64,000 bases of DNA from an uncultured Parafilimonas sp. (lineage in GTDB: Bacteria > Bacteroidota > Bacteroidia > Chitinophagales > Chitinophagaceae): contig CAIRZB010000058.1 of NCBI GenBank assembly GCA_903882935.1, forward strand, positions 38,245-102,244. The letters run 5' to 3'. The position numbers and the translations under genes are program-made. Below are positions 44,097 to 54,136 of the stretch, piece after piece; within the stretch, counting starts at the first letter, position 1, and every line of letters starts with the position of its first letter. The notes under the pieces were generated by a model. The model was not told the DNA's origin, searched no databases, and was given only the letters and a program-made list of their open reading frames with translations.

Positions 44097-46550
44097 GTGG
44101 AAAATAGATTAAATTCAAATGTAGGTTTGGGCCAATCCACCAATGTTCAGGACGGTTTTTTACTTGAGAAAAGCACACCCCGTGAGTTTTTGATGAAGTA
44201 TTTGAACTATCTGCCCATTTTTATTTTGTGTATTGGGGGAGCATTTGCATTTTCGTTAATTTACTTGCACTACACAAACCCTGTATATAATACCTCTATA
44301 AAAATTCTTATTAAGCAGGATGATGATCAATCTGGTGGAAATCTTTCAAATGAAATTGTAAGCAAAATTTTTTCAAACGGCAAGGCCAATATTTCTAACG
44401 AACTTGAAATTGTTCGTTCCGAAACATTGATGGAGAATGTTGTTCGAAAATTGTCGCTCAACCAAACATTCTTTGAAGAAGGAAATATTAATACTAAGGA
44501 ACTTTATGATTCCACTGGTAAAAGCGTAATCCATTTTGATACCATTACGGATTCTTCAAAGAGCTACACAATAAAGATTTATATCAAGAACAAAAAGTTT
44601 TACCTGAAGTCTTCTACGGGTCTTCAGGAGGTTTTTAATAACGTACCTATCAAGCAAGAAGGTATTGAGTTTTCGCTTCATATAAACACCTCTGCTAAGT
44701 TGGATAACGGTTTAATATTCATTGCCAAGTGGCAGCCCCCTATTGTTGCTGCACAGCGGCTGGCGAAAACCATTGAAATTAAACAACTGAACAAGGAATC
44801 TACAATTATACTGATAAGTGTAAATTCAGAAATAGGCGAAAAGGGGCGTGACATACTTAATGCCATTGCAGAAGTATATAGTAAATTGAATGTAGACGAA
44901 AAAAATAAGGTAAACAGAAACACCATCAAGTTTTTAGAAGACAGGATTGCCGTTATAAGCAATGAGTTAGGTGGTATTGAAAATGACCTACAAAAATATA
45001 GGAAGCAAAATAATGTAATTAACCCCGAGGCACAGGTTACCGGAGCGTTTACTGGTTTGAAGGACGTTAAGGACAAGATGGACGAAATACAGGTGAAAAT
45101 TCAAGTGGCTGATTTGGTTAAGGGTTATGTTAACGACCCAGAACGTAAATTTAGTCTTGTTCCATCCTCGTTAGGCATTGAAGATATTACTTTGGTAGAA
45201 CTTGTAAGGGCTTACAATACCGATGTGTTGTTAAGGGAGAACTTACTAAAAACTGTTACGCCAAAAAACATTGAGATTAATAAAATTGAAGCCCAACTTG
45301 CAACACTTCAGGGGAAAATTATTGAAAGCGTTGATAACGTGAAAAGGTCTTTGACCTCCGCCTACAATTCAAGCAAGGCCGAGTATAACACCATCAACAA
45401 TGAAATTGGTTCGGTTCCCCAAAAGCAGCAGGAAATGTTGGGGAAAACCCGACAGCAAGAAATTAAAGAAAAGCTCTATATATTTCTTTTAGAGAGAAAA
45501 GAGCAATCAACACTTAACGAAGCGTCGGCTATTAGTAATAACTACCCAATTGACCATGCGATTACCGAAACTATTCCCGTGGCACCAAACGCTACGGCAA
45601 TTTATTCTGTAGCTGTATTACTCGGATTTGGGCTGCCATTGTTGGCGCTATATTTATTATCGTTATTTAATGACAAAGTAATTACCAGAAGCGATGTACT
45701 TAGGTATACCCAAACGCCATTGATTGGTGAGATAAACCATACAGAATCAAAAGACCGGAAGATTATATCGGATAAGGGACGGGGTGTTTTGTCGGAACAA
45801 TTTAGAAATTTGCGAACCAACTTGCAGTATTTTAAAAAAACAGACGACAAACAAACAATACTGGTTACATCTTCAATGCCTGGTGAGGGGAAAAGCTTTA
45901 TTTCTCTTAACATTGCTGCTGTTTTTGCTGCCACAGGTAAAAAAACATTGATAATAGAACTTGATTTGCGCAAACCCAAATTGTCTTCGGCATTAAATAT
46001 TGACGGTGCAGGGCAAGGATTAACAAGTTATATTGTGGGTTCAGTGGAACTTAACGACGTAATAAGGCCAATCACCGAGGGCAACCTTACAAATTTTTTC
46101 CTTTTACCGTCTGGTCCAATACCGCCAAACCCCTCGGAACTGATTTTGGATGTTAAAATGGCGGAATTATTTACCGAGCTGAAAAAAAGATTTGATTTTA
46201 TTATTATCGACACCCCTCCAATCGGGGTTGTTAGCGATGCTAGAATACTTTCTCAATTTAGCGATGTAAACGTTTATATTGTTAGGCAACGGTATACCCT
46301 TAAGCGGCAATTAAAAATTGTAAATGATCTTTACGAGGGCGGTGTTTTAAACAATATGGCGATAGTTGTTAATGATGTAATAAATAAAGGTGCTAACAGC
46401 TATTATGGGTATGGGGGGTATGGTTACGGATATGGCGGGTATAACTATAACTATTCATATGGAAATGGTTATGGCTACGGCGACAGTGGTAAAGAAGGTA
46501 ACAGCCTTTTACAAAAAATTGGCAACTTTTTCCGGATCAGAAAAAAATAG
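44097..46550 (+). CDS. Wzc-like tyrosine autokinase / chain-length regulator
   Basis: An 817-residue inner-membrane protein that controls polymer length and assembly with Wza. Two transmembrane helices (about 42-64 and 500-525) flank a periplasmic Wzz-like domain with long coiled coils. The cytoplasmic bacterial-tyrosine kinase domain has Walker A (SSMPGEGKSFISLN), Walker A' (IIELDLRKPKLS) and Walker B (FIIIDTPPIG). The C-terminus carries a Tyr-cluster: 12 Tyr in about 28 residues, spaced by Gly and Asn (GYGGYGYGYGG), the autophosphorylation tail. GTG start at 44097. Between the Wza-like and Wzx-like genes. Confidence 0.95.
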   Translation: MENRLNSNVGLGQSTNVQDGFLLEKSTPREFLMKYLNYLPIFILCIGGAFAFSLIYLHYTNPVYNTSIKILIKQDDDQSGGNLSNEIVSKIFSNGKANISNELEIVRSETLMENVVRKLSLNQTFFEEGNINTKELYDSTGKSVIHFDTITDSSKSYTIKIYIKNKKFYLKSSTGLQEVFNNVPIKQEGIEFSLHINTSAKLDNGLIFIAKWQPPIVAAQRLAKTIEIKQLNKESTIILISVNSEIGEKGRDILNAIAEVYSKLNVDEKNKVNRNTIKFLEDRIAVISNELGGIENDLQKYRKQNNVINPEAQVTGAFTGLKDVKDKMDEIQVKIQVADLVKGYVNDPERKFSLVPSSLGIEDITLVELVRAYNTDVLLRENLLKTVTPKNIEINKIEAQLATLQGKIIESVDNVKRSLTSAYNSSKAEYNTINNEIGSVPQKQQEMLGKTRQQEIKEKLYIFLLERKEQSTLNEASAISNNYPIDHAITETIPVAPNATAIYSVAVLLGFGLPLLALYLLSLFNDKVITRSDVLRYTQTPLIGEINHTESKDRKIISDKGRGVLSEQFRNLRTNLQYFKKTDDKQTILVTSSMPGEGKSFISLNIAAVFAATGKKTLIIELDLRKPKLSSALNIDGAGQGLTSYIVGSVELNDVIRPITEGNLTNFFLLPSGPIPPNPSELILDVKMAELFTELKKRFDFIIIDTPPIGVVSDARILSQFSDVNVYIVRQRYTLKRQLKIVNDLYEGGVLNNMAIVVNDVINKGANSYYGYGGYGYGYGGYNYNYSYGNGYGYGDSGKEGNSLLQKIGNFFRIRKK

Positions 46551-46739
46551 CGTTTTTCAACAACTTGCTGTTTATTTGAGACAAACATCCAGTGTTGCGA
46601 TTTTTGTTTCAATTAACTAGTTGACTAAAAAAATAAATTACTAAGAGCAATACAAAAATTCGAAAATTTATTTGGTTAGCCGGCAAACATGCTGTGCATA
46701 AACTAAATATTATAGCTAACCTAAAATCCAAAGTCTAAT

Positions 46740-48014
46740 TTGTTTCAAAAACTGAAGTACTGGGGTAAATTAATGTTTATTGCAGGTGGTACTCAATTGG
46801 TTGTTCAGCTAATTACACTTTTTAGTGGTATATTAATAATAAGGGTTTTACTAACAAAAGAATATGCGTTTTACACAATTGCAAATTCTATGTTAGGCAC
46901 TATGTCGCTACTTGCTGATAGCGGTATTTCCACAGGTGTTATGTCACAAGGCGGCAAAGTATGGAACGACAAAGAAAAATTAGGTTCCGTTATAGTAACG
47001 GGGCTTTATTTGCGTAGGCGTTTTGCCATTTTTAGTTTACTGGTAACGCTTCCCATACTTGCTTATTTACTTTGGCATAATGGGGCCTCGTGGTGGCAAA
47101 TATTGCTTATTTCAGCTTGTTTGGTACCAGCTTTTTTTGCTGCGCTGTCAGATAGCTTGCTCGAAATTGTGCCAAAGCTTGGCCAAGAAATTATTCCAAT
47201 TCAGAAAAACCAACTATTTACAAACATCTTAAGGCTACTGATGCTTGTTGGGAGTTTGTTTTTGTTTCCTTTTACATTTGTAGCACTTTTAACAAATGGA
47301 ATACCGCGTTTTTGGGGAAACATCAAATTGCGAAAAATTGCCGAACGGCGGGCTAATTTTAGACAGCAAAAAGATGCAGCAGTTGAAAAAGAGATTTTAA
47401 AAATAGTTTTCCGCGGCCTGCCTGAGTTAATCTATTACTGTCTATCAGGCCAAATTACTATTTGGCTCCTTTCGCTGTTTAGTGGCTCCGTGTCGTCCAT
47501 AGCGCAAGTTGGTGCTGTAAGTAGGCTGGCGGTAATAATAAATTTTTGCACAATATTATTTTCTTCTTTCGTTATTCCTCGTTTTGCTAGGCTCTCAGCC
47601 AATCCATCAGTACTTTTAAAGCGGTTTCTACAAATTTTCCTCGGCCTAATTTTATTTTCCATCACCGTTACTTTTTTAGTTTGGTTATTTTCGCCAGCCC
47701 TATTGTATGTGCTTGGAAAAAAATATGAGGGTGCCAACCATATTTTGTTGCTGTATTTCATGGGTTCAAGCCTAGGGTTTATTTCCGGAATGACGTTTGG
47801 CGTATATGCCAGCAGGGGTTGGATATTAAACCCTTTGGTTTCCATCCCTTACAATCTGCTTGTTTTGGTTATTGGCCTGTTATTATTTAAGGTATCTACC
47901 ATTAACGGGGTGCTGCTGTATAATATTTACTTGGCTGGTATGCAAATTTTATTACATTTTGGCTATACGGTATTTAAAATTGGCGAATTAAAAAAACAGC
48001 AATCCGCAACCTGA
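46740..48014 (+). CDS. Wzx-like polysaccharide flippase
   Basis: A 424-residue integral membrane protein of the polysaccharide transport/MOP family, with about 11-12 hydrophobic segments (LVVQLITLFSGILIIRVLL, LLVTLPILAYLLWH, FVIPRFARLSANP, LILFSITVTFLVWLFSP, LLVLVIGLLLFKVS). It would flip lipid-linked repeat units across the inner membrane. The start is a TTG at 46740. It begins 189 bases after the Wzc-like gene and is followed after 24 bases by an acetyltransferase. Confidence 0.88.
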   Translation: MFQKLKYWGKLMFIAGGTQLVVQLITLFSGILIIRVLLTKEYAFYTIANSMLGTMSLLADSGISTGVMSQGGKVWNDKEKLGSVIVTGLYLRRRFAIFSLLVTLPILAYLLWHNGASWWQILLISACLVPAFFAALSDSLLEIVPKLGQEIIPIQKNQLFTNILRLLMLVGSLFLFPFTFVALLTNGIPRFWGNIKLRKIAERRANFRQQKDAAVEKEILKIVFRGLPELIYYCLSGQITIWLLSLFSGSVSSIAQVGAVSRLAVIINFCTILFSSFVIPRFARLSANPSVLLKRFLQIFLGLILFSITVTFLVWLFSPALLYVLGKKYEGANHILLLYFMGSSLGFISGMTFGVYASRGWILNPLVSIPYNLLVLVIGLLLFKVSTINGVLLYNIYLAGMQILLHFGYTVFKIGELKKQQSAT

Positions 48015-48038
48015 AGCAATAAAAACTATTGTGCCACT

Positions 48039-48785
48039 GTGAAATTGGTGTTTAAAATAATAAGAATTGTAGTTACGTATATCCTTTATCCTAGGCAAGT
48101 AAAGGGGTATGGGGTTGTAGTTAAGGGGTCGAAAATACACGGATTAAATTATTTTTGCAGTAATGTGTTAGTTTCTACATGTGCATTAAATGGTGCTGTT
48201 TATTTTGCCAACGCTTCCAAAGCAAATAGCTGCACATTTGAAGGAAACAACAAAATAGGGATAAATGCAAATGTTACAAACTGTAAAATAGGAAGTTTTT
48301 CATATATAGGCGACTATGGCTTGGTTAACAATACTTCTGTGGGGCGGTATTGCTCAATAGGTGCTAGTTTTAAGGTGGGTCTTGGGGGCCATCCGTTAAA
48401 CTTTGCAAGCACAAGCCCGGCCTTTTATAAAAGATCTTTGTTTGTAGATTCCCCCCCCGATACGTCAAAGCATTTTATTGAATATAAACACACGCATATT
48501 GGCAACGATGTTTGGATAGGTGCGAATGTTTTTATTAATGATGGAGTTAAAATTGGCGATGGTGCTGTTATAGGCGCTGGTGCAGTAGTAACAGCTGATG
48601 TGGCCCCCTACGCAATTGTAGGTGGCATACCTGCCAAATTAATCAGGTACCGTTTTGAACATGAGGTTATAGACGAGCTGTTAACCTTAAAATGGTGGGA
48701 GAGGGATATCGATTGGATTAAGCGGAACTTGCTTTTTTTCCAAAAACCAGTTAGCAAGGGTTTTAAAACGGAAATTATAGATTAA
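48039..48785 (+). CDS. Hexapeptide-repeat O-acetyltransferase (CatB/Maa-like)
   Basis: A 248-residue left-handed parallel beta-helix acyltransferase. Hexapeptide turns are visible throughout ([80 protein letters not shown]), with the catalytic-type His in VGLGGHP and in the HTHIGN segment. Ends [16 protein letters not shown]. The start is GTG at 48039. Probably acetylates a sugar of the polysaccharide. The acceptor is unknown. Confidence 0.88.
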   Translation: MKLVFKIIRIVVTYILYPRQVKGYGVVVKGSKIHGLNYFCSNVLVSTCALNGAVYFANASKANSCTFEGNNKIGINANVTNCKIGSFSYIGDYGLVNNTSVGRYCSIGASFKVGLGGHPLNFASTSPAFYKRSLFVDSPPDTSKHFIEYKHTHIGNDVWIGANVFINDGVKIGDGAVIGAGAVVTADVAPYAIVGGIPAKLIRYRFEHEVIDELLTLKWWERDIDWIKRNLLFFQKPVSKGFKTEIID

Positions 48786-48842
48786 GTAGGGTAATTTGAC
48801 AAAAAAAGTAGTACAGTAAAAATTTTATTAAAATTACTATAG

Positions 48843-49895
48843 ATGAAGAAAATACTTGTTACAGGCTCATCTGGGTTAATTGGTTCTGAGGTATCTGTTT
48901 TTTTCGCAAGCCAAGGATGGCAGGTTCACGGAGTTGACAATAACCAAAGAGCAGTTTTTTTTGGGCCACAGGGCGACACCAGGTGGAACCAACAAAGGCT
49001 TGCCGAAAAACTGGGTAGCAGCTTTGTGCACCACGAAATGGATATCCGCAACCGTGCCGGTGTTTTAGAGCTTTTGAAAACTATTAAGCCAGATGCTATT
49101 GTACACACCGCTGCACAACCGTCTCACGACCGGGCGGCAGCAATACCATTTGACGATTTTGATACAAATGCAGTGGGTACGTTAAACCTGCTTGAAGCGG
49201 TGAGGCAGGCTTGCCCTGAAGCGCCCTTTGCCCATATGTCAACCAATAAGGTGTATGGTGATAAGCCAAATAGCATAAAGCTTAAGGAGCTGGAGACTCG
49301 TTGGGATTATGATGACGCTTTATACGCAGATGGCATTAAAGAAGATTTTTCCATCGACCAATCTAAACACTCGCTATTTGGCGCATCAAAGGTTGCGGCA
49401 GATGTAATGGTGCAGGAATATGGCCGGTATTTTGGCATACCCACCTGTTGTTTAAGGGGTGGTTGTTTAACAGGCCCTAACCATACAGGGGTTGAGTTGC
49501 ACGGTTTTTTGAGCTATCTGGTAAAATGCAACCTAGAAGGAAAGGAATACAAGATTTTTGGCTACAAAGGCAAGCAGGTTAGGGATAATATCCATAGCCA
49601 CGACGTGGCTGCTTTTATAAGCGCGTTTATTGACGCACCACGCGTTGCCGAGGTGTACAATATTGGTGGTGGCCGCGACAATTCGTGTTCGATACTAGAG
49701 GCGTTTAAAATTGCGGAAAAATATTCGGGCAAGGAACAACACTATGCATACCTTGACGATAATAGGATTGGTGACCATATTTGCTATATCTCCGATTTAT
49801 CTAAGATGCGCGCACACTACCCAGGGTGGGATATTACGGTGTCGCTGGATGAAACTATCCGGCAGATAGTAGTGGCTAATTTGGATAGAAGATAA
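48843..49895 (+). CDS. NAD-dependent sugar-nucleotide epimerase (CDP-paratose 2-epimerase-like)
   Basis: A 350-residue extended [23 protein letters not shown] binds NAD and [20 protein letters not shown] and [13 protein letters not shown] are typical of CDP-paratose/tyvelose 2-epimerase-like proteins. The catalytic segment reads [11 protein letters not shown], so the YxxxK tyrosine is Phe179 with Lys183 kept. [17 protein letters not shown] is also characteristic. I recall this FGASK form in other members, so it may be a family trait with a changed mechanism. Cytoplasmic. Its exact nucleotide sugar is unknown. ATG at 48843. Confidence 0.88.
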   Translation: MKKILVTGSSGLIGSEVSVFFASQGWQVHGVDNNQRAVFFGPQGDTRWNQQRLAEKLGSSFVHHEMDIRNRAGVLELLKTIKPDAIVHTAAQPSHDRAAAIPFDDFDTNAVGTLNLLEAVRQACPEAPFAHMSTNKVYGDKPNSIKLKELETRWDYDDALYADGIKEDFSIDQSKHSLFGASKVAADVMVQEYGRYFGIPTCCLRGGCLTGPNHTGVELHGFLSYLVKCNLEGKEYKIFGYKGKQVRDNIHSHDVAAFISAFIDAPRVAEVYNIGGGRDNSCSILEAFKIAEKYSGKEQHYAYLDDNRIGDHICYISDLSKMRAHYPGWDITVSLDETIRQIVVANLDRR

Positions 49896-50038
49896 CAACC
49901 TGATTGTATATTACCAAGATGGTTGTTTGTTGTTTCAAAAATTTATTTTCAATTACCGATTAGGGCTATTAAAATAAATTTAGCATCAGGAGTAGTGGGT
50001 ACTTTATACCACCAAAAAAACTTATTTGAAATTTTTTA

Positions 50039-50073
50039 CAAGCCCGTTTAACCAGTATTACTGGGCGGGCTTG
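50039..50073 (+). terminator. Nested hairpin, possible terminator or pause site
   Basis: CAAGCCCG (50039-50046) pairs with CGGGCTTG (50066-50073), and CCAGT/ACTGG form an inner stem. No run of T follows, so it may be a processing or pause site inside the locus. Confidence 0.45.
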
Positions 50074-50184
50074 ATTAACAAATAGGCACCCCAAGCACTT
50101 AATTTGCAAAGTAATTTGAAAGGGTGCCAAGCTAATTGGATTGCCCTTGGGCACGTTAGCAGTGTTTAACCTTAACAAACGCAC

Positions 50185-51294
50185 ATGAAAATATTATCGT
50201 TTCAGCCGTATTCGTTGTTTGCCGCAGGTGGCGGCAGCAGGATACTCAGGCGGTTATATGAAGGCAAGGAGGATGACATACGCTCATTGGTTGTTTCGGC
50301 CTACCCAACTTCATATGATGGCCCAATTGTTGAAACCATTGTTTACGCCAAACCAACCCAAAGAGCCTGGATGCGTTTTGTATTGCGAACTTGGGCTACA
50401 TGGCTTAGGTTGAATCTATTTCAAAAAGCCACAGAGAAAGCTATATTCAAACAGGCATTGAAGGAAAATTTTGACATTTTACATATTGTAAACCACGGCA
50501 ATTTTTCTGCCTTGCTTTGTAACGATGCATTGCTTAAAAATAAATTGTTGTGGGTAAGTTTTCACGATCATTTTTCTAGCGTTGGCAGTTCGTTAGAACA
50601 GGCGAAGATTCTTTGGAAAAAAGCAAACCGGCGTCTCGTAATCTCCCCCGAACTTGGAAATGAATACAATAGTTTGTTTGGGGAACAAGAATACCAAATT
50701 ATAACCGATGGTGTGGCACAAAGTGAAGTTACTTATACCATTGTACCAAGCGATAATAGTGATACCATAGTTGTTTACTTTGCGGGTTTGCTACACCTAG
50801 ATTATATACCTCTTTTTCGGGTTTTGGCAGATGCGCTAGATGTTTTAGTAGGGAATGGGAAAAAAATTACCCTTGTTTTGCGAGGCACCCAAAAGCTGGA
50901 TTTTTTAACGAACAGAAAGTTTATTGTAGACTACAGGCCACTGATTATTGATAACCAAGTGTTAAAGGAGGAATTAGATTCGGCTACTATTTTGTATTTG
51001 CCAATGAAATTTACAGACCCTGCGTTTTATAAGTATAGCTTATCCACTAAAATGGTTGGCTATCTTGGTGCGCCAGGTGTTATTTTATACCACGGTCCTG
51101 CCGAAAGTGCTGCATGCAGGTTACTTTTGCGTAGCGATGCATCTTTAATTTGCACAAATTTAGAAGTTTCAACGCTGGCCAATACTATACAACAGGGTAC
51201 CGGCGACATGTGGCGGTTAGCTAAAAATGCAAAAAAGCTTGCGGTGCAGCAATTTGATATAGAAAAAATACGAAGCCTTTTTTGGGAAAGTTAA
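50185..51294 (+). CDS. Glycosyltransferase (GT-B fold, GT4-like)
   Basis: A 369-residue protein of GT-B glycosyltransferase type. N-terminal MKILSFQPYSLFAAGGGSRI gives the usual first strand and Gly-rich loop; HIVNHGNFSALLCNDALLKN and SFHDHFSSVGSS, then the C-terminal Rossmann half (VVYFAGLLHLDY, ILYLPMKFTDPAFYKYSLST with a donor-binding Lys/Glu region). The EX7E motif is not obvious. It is similar in layout to the gene at 55244, especially the GGGSxILR motif. Adds one sugar to the repeat unit; specificity unknown. ATG at 50185 follows 289 bases of non-coding sequence. Confidence 0.8.
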   Translation: MKILSFQPYSLFAAGGGSRILRRLYEGKEDDIRSLVVSAYPTSYDGPIVETIVYAKPTQRAWMRFVLRTWATWLRLNLFQKATEKAIFKQALKENFDILHIVNHGNFSALLCNDALLKNKLLWVSFHDHFSSVGSSLEQAKILWKKANRRLVISPELGNEYNSLFGEQEYQIITDGVAQSEVTYTIVPSDNSDTIVVYFAGLLHLDYIPLFRVLADALDVLVGNGKKITLVLRGTQKLDFLTNRKFIVDYRPLIIDNQVLKEELDSATILYLPMKFTDPAFYKYSLSTKMVGYLGAPGVILYHGPAESAACRLLLRSDASLICTNLEVSTLANTIQQGTGDMWRLAKNAKKLAVQQFDIEKIRSLFWES

Positions 51295-51645
51295 ACCACT
51301 TTTTTTCATACATATATGGGTTTACTACAAAGTATGACAAGTGTATTGTAAGCAACAACATGTTAAGTATTTGTACCATAGCTTTGGTGAATAGTAAAAG
51401 TGAACTATGTACCATGATATGCTAAATGGCCTAGAACCAATTAGAGTAATAGCCTTGTAGCTTAATGGCGCGAACAGCAAATAGTGTACATGCTTTTTTA
51501 ATGCCTAAGAGTAAGTAATAAAACTTTAGTTAACAGCCGTTGGCCAATATCAGCCAAGTAAGTTTAAAAGTTGGCAAGCGGGTAGCTTTAGACACCCCAC
51601 GACATTACATTTTTAGGATATTTACAATTAATATTTTCTTTGTTT
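51295..51645. other. Intergenic region within the polysaccharide locus
   Basis: About 350 bases, AT-rich, between a glycosyltransferase and an acyltransferase gene. No gene, repeat or clear hairpin is recognised; a promoter might lie here but none can be assigned. Confidence 0.4.
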
Positions 51646-52926
51646 ATGACTAAGGTGGGCACTATAGCAAAACCTAATAATAATTTTAACCAAAATTTAG
51701 AAGCATTAAGGGGATTTGCTGCGCTTTTTGTTGCCATTAGCCATATTGAGGTTTTTAGCAAAGTTTTTAACGGAACATATACACCCACATTGTTGGTTAT
51801 ACTTGCACCAGCAGGCCACCTTGGTGTGCTGGTGTTTTTTGTGTTATCCGGCTACGTTATAGCGGCGAGTAATAAGAATATATTAAACAGGCAAACGACC
51901 GGCGCTTATATAAAAAAGCGTTTTGTGAGGATTTATCCCATCTATACCATATCAATCGTGCTCATATTATTAAGCACAGCAAACAGTTACAAAATTGGGT
52001 ACATCGTTTTAAATTTTTTAATGCTGCAACCCCTTTTAATTCCTTCTTTTATTGAAAATGGGCCGGCTTGGTCGTTACATTTCGAAGTGCTGTTTTATAT
52101 TTTGTTCATCCCTTTTTCAAGGTTTCGAGTAAATCCTTTGGCTATTTTAATCATCTCTATTGTAATTGCATTAGGCAATTATGCCTTATACCCTAACCCC
52201 AACACCCCCATAATATCCTCCTACCTATTTGGCTTGTCATTTTGGATTGCAGGCGTATACATAGCAAAATCTACGTCCCAAGAAACCAAAGAAGGCGACC
52301 AGAAAATGCTTTTAAGCGCACTATTTTTGTTATTGGCCGTTGACCGCATTTTATCAAAATCGGGCTTGCCGATGCTGCCAGACAATATTGCAGTTTTGTT
52401 ATTTCATAAACATTTGGTGTACCCCGCAATTGACCTTGGCAAAATTCTTAACACTTTTAGGGATTTAGCTTTTTTGCCTTATTGCATATTTTTTGTGCTT
52501 GTATTTTCGGGCCGTAAATTTAAGCACCACAAGTTGTTCTTTATACTAATACAAGTGCCGCTTGTTTTTGCCCTACTATTAACTATCGGAGATTTTGTAA
52601 GCGGTAGGCCCGACAAGAATATGGGCTCATTTTTAATTAATGTAGGGTATTATTTTATTAGCGTACTGCTGCCTTTTTTAAATAGTAGTATTTTAAATAC
52701 TATAGGGCAAAAGGTAATAAACTTTGGTGCATGGTTTGGCAGTATTTCGTATGCTATATACATAGTACACTGCCCAGTAATTTTTGCACTTGGCAGGTTA
52801 AAAGGGTTCAGCAACACACCTGTAACTTTTATAGTTAAGCTTATTTTGTTCGTGATTATTGTAACCGGGGTAAGTTATTTGCTTGAGCGGAAATTTCAGC
52901 CTTTTGTAAAAAAAATGTTGGCTTAA
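51646..52926 (+). CDS. Acyltransferase 3 family membrane protein
   Basis: A 426-residue integral membrane acyltransferase of the OafA/NodX type, which O-acylates surface sugars. It begins with NLEALRGFAALFVAISHIEVF (family RxxAxxxVxxxH motif), then a second conserved GVLVFFVLSGYVIAASN, FVRIYPIYTISIVLIL, and GPAWSLHFEVLFYILFIPFSR. About ten transmembrane helices follow. ATG at 51646 (MTKVGTIA) is chosen over a TTG two codons earlier. Confidence 0.92.
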   Translation: MTKVGTIAKPNNNFNQNLEALRGFAALFVAISHIEVFSKVFNGTYTPTLLVILAPAGHLGVLVFFVLSGYVIAASNKNILNRQTTGAYIKKRFVRIYPIYTISIVLILLSTANSYKIGYIVLNFLMLQPLLIPSFIENGPAWSLHFEVLFYILFIPFSRFRVNPLAILIISIVIALGNYALYPNPNTPIISSYLFGLSFWIAGVYIAKSTSQETKEGDQKMLLSALFLLLAVDRILSKSGLPMLPDNIAVLLFHKHLVYPAIDLGKILNTFRDLAFLPYCIFFVLVFSGRKFKHHKLFFILIQVPLVFALLLTIGDFVSGRPDKNMGSFLINVGYYFISVLLPFLNSSILNTIGQKVINFGAWFGSISYAIYIVHCPVIFALGRLKGFSNTPVTFIVKLILFVIIVTGVSYLLERKFQPFVKKMLA

Positions 52927-52938
52927 GATTAGCCTGTA

Positions 52939-54063
52939 ATGAAAATAATTTTTATCTGCAGTTGTTTGGAGCCAGGCAAAGACGGGGTAGGCGATTATGC
53001 AAGAAGGCTGGCCGCTACCATAAAAACAGAAGGGCATGAAGCTAGCATAATTGCCCTTAATGACAGGTTTGTCAAAGAAAATATTTACGGGTACCAATCC
53101 GCGGACGGTGTTAACATCAGCACCCTTCGCCTATCAAACAAGTATAGCTACGGGGTACGTTTTGCGGAGGCGAGGCAATGGGTTAAATTGCAAAACCCTG
53201 ACTGGCTTAGTTTGCAGTATGTTCCCTTTGGGTTTAATAATAGGGGGCTTCCGGCCGGTTTTGCAAAACGTTTATGCAAATTGAGTAATGGGGTGAAATG
53301 GCACTTGATGTTGCATGAATTGTGGGTGGGGATGGAGGATACAGCTACTTTAAAACTAACGGTATGGGGCTTGGCGCAAAAGTTGCTTATAAAAAGAATG
53401 ATTAATAGGTTGCTGCCTGCAGCCATCCATACCCAAAGCAGGCTTTATCAAGCGCAAATGAAAAAGCTGGGAGTTGACGTTAGCTATCTGCCATTGTTTT
53501 CAAATATCAGCAATGTTAAAAAAAACAACCGATATTGTCTAGCGAAAAATACCCCTGATGCCAGCGGCAGGGGTATTAATTTGGTAATGTTTGGGGCAAT
53601 ACACCCAACTTCGCCTATTGAACAATTTGCTGCCGACGTGTCGGAATATGCAAAACAAACTGGTTTGGAAATTCGGCTGTTAATAATAGGCCGAAATGGC
53701 GATGAACAACATAAATGGGCCAACACTTGGCAGGCCCGTGGGATGGAGGTGCGGTTGCTGGGTGAACAAACTGAAAGCACAATTTCGGAAATGCTTTTGC
53801 AAAGTTCCATAGGACTAACCACAACTGTTGGGGCAAAAGTTGAAAAAAGCGGTTCGGTAGCGGCGATGTTTGCGCATGGGTTGCCGGTTTTATGTGTTGC
53901 CGGGCCATGGCATGCCAAAGGGATAGCCGATTTTAAGTTACCGGAAGGGGTTTACGAATACAAGAAAGGAAATATTGCCCAATGTTTAAGCTTACAACAT
54001 AATTGGTCGTATGTTACCGAAGTGTCAGACGTAGCGGCCTTAATGCTCAAATCATTTGCTTAA
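52939..54063 (+). CDS. Glycosyltransferase, GT4-like
   Basis: A 374-residue GT-B glycosyltransferase. First strand IIFICSCLEPGKDGVGDYAR with the Gly-rich GVGDYARRLA; HLMLHELWVG; C-terminal half with VMFGAIHPTSPIEQF, LLIIGRNGDEQHKW, EVRLLGEQTESTISEML, GSVAAMFAHGLPVLCV. The usual EX7E site is weak. Begins 12 bases after the acyltransferase, so it is in the same transcript. ATG at 52939. Confidence 0.82.
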   Translation: MKIIFICSCLEPGKDGVGDYARRLAATIKTEGHEASIIALNDRFVKENIYGYQSADGVNISTLRLSNKYSYGVRFAEARQWVKLQNPDWLSLQYVPFGFNNRGLPAGFAKRLCKLSNGVKWHLMLHELWVGMEDTATLKLTVWGLAQKLLIKRMINRLLPAAIHTQSRLYQAQMKKLGVDVSYLPLFSNISNVKKNNRYCLAKNTPDASGRGINLVMFGAIHPTSPIEQFAADVSEYAKQTGLEIRLLIIGRNGDEQHKWANTWQARGMEVRLLGEQTESTISEMLLQSSIGLTTTVGAKVEKSGSVAAMFAHGLPVLCVAGPWHAKGIADFKLPEGVYEYKKGNIAQCLSLQHNWSYVTEVSDVAALMLKSFA

Positions 54064-54136
54064 AATTTCGTTACTGTACCGTGGCTTTATTTTATAGCGC
54101 TCCTAAATCTTTAATAATTAAGACAAAACATACTTA

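Noticed and set aside
46390..46620. 76-residue Met/Thr-rich frame at the wzc 3' end
   Set aside because: Out-of-frame reading of the tyrosine-rich tail repeat.
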